NCBI GenBank assembly: GCA_902729315.2
Contig: LR746276.1
Span: 1,660,669-1,724,668 of the forward strand
Reading direction: 5' to 3'
Origin: Spirodela intermedia
Lineage: Eukaryota > Streptophyta > Magnoliopsida > Alismatales > Araceae
DNA: 64,000 nucleotides
The position numbers and the translations under genes were made by a program. Shown here piece after piece: positions 60,016-64,000 of the stretch (within the stretch, counting starts at the first letter, position 1; each line of letters begins with the position of its first letter). The notes beneath the pieces were generated by a model that was given only the letters and a program-made list of their open reading frames with translations, did not search any database and had not been told where the DNA came from.

Positions 60016-61593
60016 TGATGTGACTAAGTCGTTATATATTAAATCACGCAAATCTAAGATTTATAAAACTAGAAAATATGAATTTTTAAATATTTAGAAG
60101 TATTTATGAATAAATATATCAATTATAATTAAATAAAACTTCCAAAAATAGTGATAATTTTTCAAGTCAATCACAGGGATGTAATATAATATCTAGCAAT
60201 TATTCAGAATTGTTCTCAATGAATACGATTTTCCATGAATTTTATACTAAGAAATGAAAAAGAAATATATTTAAAATTCACGAAAAAGGGAAATAAGTGA
60301 TTCTTAGATTTTGCCTGGCAATTCTTACGTAAGCGATTATAGACGATTTAATTGATCAAATTAAGATTTGTAAAAGTCAGAAGAATCGTAATAGAACAAA
60401 ATATATTGTGGTAAATTAAAATCACAAAAACTATCGCTAAATGAAGCGTAAAGTAAGTTGAAAGTAGGAAAATAGAGTTCCGGTGTCGCGACGGCGATGC
60501 GTCGGTGATGCACTAGAATTCTGGGCGTTCAAGAGGATCGTCGTGTAGTGTCCACGGCCTCGAAGGCTCTCCTTGGACAAAGACGACGTGGACAATTTCT
60601 AAATCTCCTTGCGAAGTCTAGAGATCAATGAAGTGGGTCGTCGAATCGTCTTCGACGGCTGTCACCCGGCGAAGCGGAAAAATGGTGACTTTGCGGCTCT
60701 CCGGCAGCTGTCACCCGACAGAGAGGAGCTGGATGGAGGTGGGGCACATGTTAGGGAACTTCATCCTCAGGTCCGTGCAGCAAGAGGAGGCTCTTCATTG
60801 CATCCGGTATGCTCTCAGGAGGTGACGACTCGTCTCCTGACGGATCGTCCTCTTCCTGACGACGGCTTGTTCGTCGATCAATCGGAGATAATTTACTCGA
60901 TGGATTCGTGATCCTTTTATCACGAATCCTTCAACAATTTTAGTAACAATGCTCCACGAATCACGTCAACGAGATTTTTGCCGATGATCCAGCGATTCTG
61001 GTTGCTTAATCCTTCATCGGCGATCTACAGGAAAGTCGCGATTATCAGATAAAAATATGAGTTTTAGCTCTGGGAGGATTCGAACCCGCGCCAGTTGCCC
61101 TGCCTCTTCTGGGGAAGGTGACAAGTTTAGTCCCACATCGATTGTGCACCGCATGTTCGGGCAAATAAATAGTAATGTAACATTTCTAAGGAAAGTCCCT
61201 TTCTCGTGCGTGTACGACCACTCCTTGCTCCATAGCCAGTTGGCCACTAGTGATATAGAAGGGGAGTGGCACACACGTGCCCCCATCAGTTCAAGCCACT
61301 CGAGCCCTTGCTCGCGGCTATTCTCTGACTATGCTTCCGACCCGCTTGCAGGCCCGGCTAGCCGGCAGGTCCCCTCATTTTGTAATATTTTTATTTTTAT
61401 TTCTTGTTCTTCGTTTATCTCAAAATTAAGACTGTAAAAATCGTATAAAATTATATAATTACCCAAAAATTCACGTTAATCAACTGAAAATCACTTTTCA
61501 CACTTTATCACAAATATAAGTCTATTTATCATGAGTTAAGGCTAAAACTATATTATTTATTAATTATTAACTCATGATAATGAAGACTTATCA
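60016..61593 (+). mobile_element. Solo LTR of family R1, copy C, with CTAAT target-site duplication
   Basis: A 1,578-bp LTR with canonical TG...CA ends (TGATGTGAC... to ...GACTTATCA) flanked by perfect 5-bp CTAAT repeats (60,011-60,015 and 61,594-61,598). It interrupts Gypsy integrase: removing it and one CTAAT restores QIEHLTNVLDEYL, like QTERVNxVLxxYL. It is GC-richer and shorter than copies A and B, so probably younger. Inside are TAGTCCCACATCG (61,128-61,140), common in plant LTRs, and on the minus strand GGTTCGAATCC (61,077-61,087), identical to a polymerase III B-box. The 100-codon frame at 60,609-60,911 has no recognised domain. Confidence 0.85.
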
Positions 61594-62160
61594 CTAATGT
61601 TCTTGATGAGTATTTAATTATAGATTGACAACAAGATAAAGAATGTCAATGATATGTTAAAAGAGAACTTGAAACACCATGTTGTAGTCAATGAAGAGAA
61701 TTTGATTGATCAACTAGCTTTTGTTAAGTTCTCTTACAACTTCTATGATAACTTGATGAGGAGCCAATCATTGTTTGAGCTACTAATAGGGTAACAACTA
61801 TTAGTATTAATAAAGCTAAAACCTGGTCACCACACTATCTAGATGGGCTCAAATTTGCATAGGTGTGTCAAACATTCATAAAAGAGGTATGTGAGGTGTT
61901 TATGCATAGTTCATTGAATGAAGAAGAATGCAGATTGCCATTAATTTAAAGTAAAATTCAACATTGATGTTCACATCTTATTATAGCTCAACACTAGGGT
62001 GTACACTAATATCAAATAGACCAATTGTCTTGTTGTGGATTAGTGACTTGAAGTTGTGGTGCATGTAGATAGGCTATCCTATTGTCTCAAAATACCAAGA
62101 AGATGTCATCCTCCTACTCCTTCATTTCTCACTTAAAAGTTTATTTGGCTAACATTGTGG
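61594..62160 (+). pseudogene. Ty3/Gypsy integrase remnant, part 3 (C-terminal part)
   Basis: Continues after the solo LTR with NVLDEYL, then LIDQLAFVKFSYN (like W-xLLxxxxFxYN) and SLFELLIG (like SPFELxxG) at about 61,690-61,795, the standard order near the end of Gypsy integrase. Stops are present. A following chromodomain could not be recognised. Confidence 0.7.
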
Positions 62161-63118
62161 AAATCATTCTTAATGTGCATCACTTATTATATGTTTTCAG
62201 TTGACTACCAAAGCTAACACAAATGAAAAGAGAGCATGTAATATAGCACGACATTGACTTATAATAGTTCAAAAACATCATCAACATGTACCTCACTACA
62301 AACCCTTTGATGAAGATGTTGAATTTGTTACAAGGGGAGAATATGGCACCCCATATGTAAAGTAATGAGGTTCCAATCATGTAATCTCTTTGTTGACATA
62401 AAATTGTATGGTCCTTTGTGTAGATATGTGCATTGAAGACATGTTGCTGCGGCACAACATAACATTGCACATGTAGAGGAGATTCTTGCATGCAAAGGCA
62501 CAAAATGGCCTAGTATGACACACAAAGATTTATGTCACATGTGTGGAGTTACACGACAGCAAGAGATTAAGTAGAAAACATTGCTAAATTGGAGCATGAT
62601 TCATAGGTGTCTATGAACCACATAGATGAAACACAAACATTCAATGTGCATTTGCATAGGGTGACATAAGGTAGACACAACACAATTGTTACATACATAC
62701 ACATGTGTCTCCTGATGATGAGTGGTTAGCGTGACAATTATATTAACTAGTGGGGTGGTAACTATCAGAACATAAAAACCCTTGTTAATTGTATGAGTAA
62801 TTATGAGGATTTAAAGACACTCTCTCATAAGGTGGTGTGACTTATGGTGAGGGATGATATTCTTTTCAATGTATAAGATTCTAAATGTTACGAACGCATG
62901 TCATTAGTTGAGTAATGTGTGAAGTTGGCACATGGTTGTAAGAACTCACATGGTTTTACCTCCTAGAGGACTAATGGTAGGGATCACATGCATTAATTGG
63001 CCTTTCTCATGAATGATACTATTCATGATGACCTGAGGATCCTTGGTGTACTCACACCTAGTCTTTTAAAATTTTTAGGGACAACGTTATTATGGTTCTG
63101 ATCTATCATGAGATCAAT
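62161..63118. other. Unassigned AT-rich DNA, probably transposon body
   Basis: Short frames only (for example 62,180-62,503 on the minus strand) and no nameable domain. Confidence 0.4.
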
Positions 63119-63300
63119 GTGCCAAAAATGCTGATCTCGACATTATTGCTAGAATGAATCATTTGTTGTCACTGGTATAGACATGCCATGACCATGATTG
63201 GTTGCCGCAAATACTGATGCTGACATTGTTGTTAGAAAAAATCGTTGGTTGTTGCAGCATTAGGCAGGCCATGGCCATGGTTGGTTGCCAAAAATGTTGA
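63119..63300. repeat. ~83-bp tandem repeat, about 2.2 units
   Basis: The block GGTTGCC(A/G)(C/A)AAA(A/T)(A)TG(C/T)TGAT with CATGGCCATG(G/A)TTGGTTGCC recurs at 63,201-63,206 and 63,284-63,289 (landmark GTTGCC), giving an 83-bp period. Confidence 0.65.
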
Positions 63301-63490
63301 TATTTCAACATGTCAATGGCTCAACGGTTGATGGTACGAGCAGAGAGGGGAGGAAGAAATGGGTCATGCCCATCAGCCATTCCACCCTCTACTTGTCTAC
63401 GGTGGATTGACTAGAAGTACTTCTTGTCTCTAAATGGCTAGTAGCTTGAGTTGTCTCACATGATGCTGATGGATTCCACCTCTATTAACT

Positions 63491-63622
63491 TACAAGCCCT
63501 TGAACCATCTATAAGAAATTATTTAAATACATGTTCCATCCTCAAGATTGTTTGCCTTACAAGCCCTTGAACCCTCTACAAGAAATTATTTAAATACATG
63601 TTCCATCCACAAGATTGTTTGC
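63491..63622. repeat. 67-bp tandem duplication
   Basis: Two almost identical units starting TACAAGCCCTTGAACC at 63,491 and 63,558. Only a few bases differ, so the duplication is recent compared with the surrounding decay. Confidence 0.9.
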
Positions 63623-64000
63623 TAGTTTTGATGTTAATTGAGTACTATTCTTAACTTGTGTCACACGTAACAAATCTTCTTGCATGTGTCATGGACATGG
63701 TAGTGGATGAAGTAGCCGTCAAAAAGATTGTCGTAGTGATTCTCAACATAAGTCAATAGGGAAATACTTCCGGGCACATAAATGACACGTGTAAAAAGTG
63801 ATTTGAGGACAAGATTTTATTAATATTATGATACCACTGATTCCAAATGGAACACCTCTAATATCAACTTTCTTATGTCACATTATTATAGAATTGAAAA
63901 AGTGAGAGAAACTATATGAGGAAAGAAATATCTGAGTTCATTATTTATTTGTTATATGCCTTTATATATAGAGCAACTAACATATGTTATTTACACCTCC
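63623..64000. other. AT-rich DNA to the window end, no gene seen
   Basis: Nothing recognised with confidence. A GATACCACT sequence at 63,830-63,838 could be part of a reverse-oriented retroelement primer site, but it is too short to call. Confidence 0.4.

Noticed and set aside
61071-61140. Possible tRNA gene on the minus strand because of a T-arm-like GGTTCGAATCC
   Set aside because: No acceptor stem, D-arm or anticodon arm can be folded around it, and the stretch is part of an LTR with two relatives in which the motif is mutated.

Overview
The window looks like nuclear DNA of a flowering plant. It has AT-rich, transposon-filled stretches broken by GC-rich islands, spliceosomal GT-AG introns, many long GA/CT and GATA microsatellites, and only plant-specific gene families. 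The real coding exons are extremely rich in G/C at third codon positions, which is typical of many monocots. I suggest a monocot with moderate confidence; the sequence alone does not settle it.

Layout. 1-17 kb: three GC-rich, gene-like but broken islands (about 1.5-3.0, 5.8-8.0 and 11.4-14.6 kb) that share diverged segments, separated by AT-rich DNA, then a four-unit GC-rich minisatellite (15.7-16.15 kb). 17.3-20.4 kb: one intact four-exon gene on the plus strand for a 332-residue BOI-type RING E3 ubiquitin ligase, with a long purine/pyrimidine-rich leader. 21-23 kb: large microsatellites. 23.7-32.1 kb: a decayed Athila-like Ty3/Gypsy retrotransposon with both LTRs, carrying a foreign LTR inside. 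32-40 kb: degenerate non-coding DNA plus an LTR-like repeat. 40.2-47.05 kb: a tandem array of five FCS-like zinc finger (FLZ, DUF581) genes, three intact and two broken. 47.3-54 kb: microsatellite, decayed Ty1/Copia reverse transcriptase with a triplicated segment, and another LTR. 55.4 kb: a sixth, more divergent intact FLZ gene. 56.5-57.5 kb: inverted partner of the LTR-like repeat at 37-38 kb. 58-62 kb: a Ty3/Gypsy integrase split by two later insertions, each flanked by a 5-bp target-site duplication. 62-64 kb: decayed repeat DNA with small tandem duplications.

How the genes relate. FLZ proteins are known as adaptors that bind the SnRK1 energy-sensing kinase and are often ABA- or sugar-responsive. 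The array here shows birth-and-death evolution: near-identical zinc-finger cores, a shared C-terminal ending, related promoters with CACGTG/ACGTGG boxes and GA/CT leaders, one single-base frameshift copy and one heavily broken copy. One promoter is itself tandemly duplicated. The BOI-type ligase belongs to a family that ubiquitinates transcription factors and restrains cell death and gibberellin responses. Nothing in the sequence links it functionally to the FLZ array. I found no convincing undescribed multi-gene system; the most informative structures are the FLZ array with its duplicated promoter and the nested insertions that can be read at base resolution.
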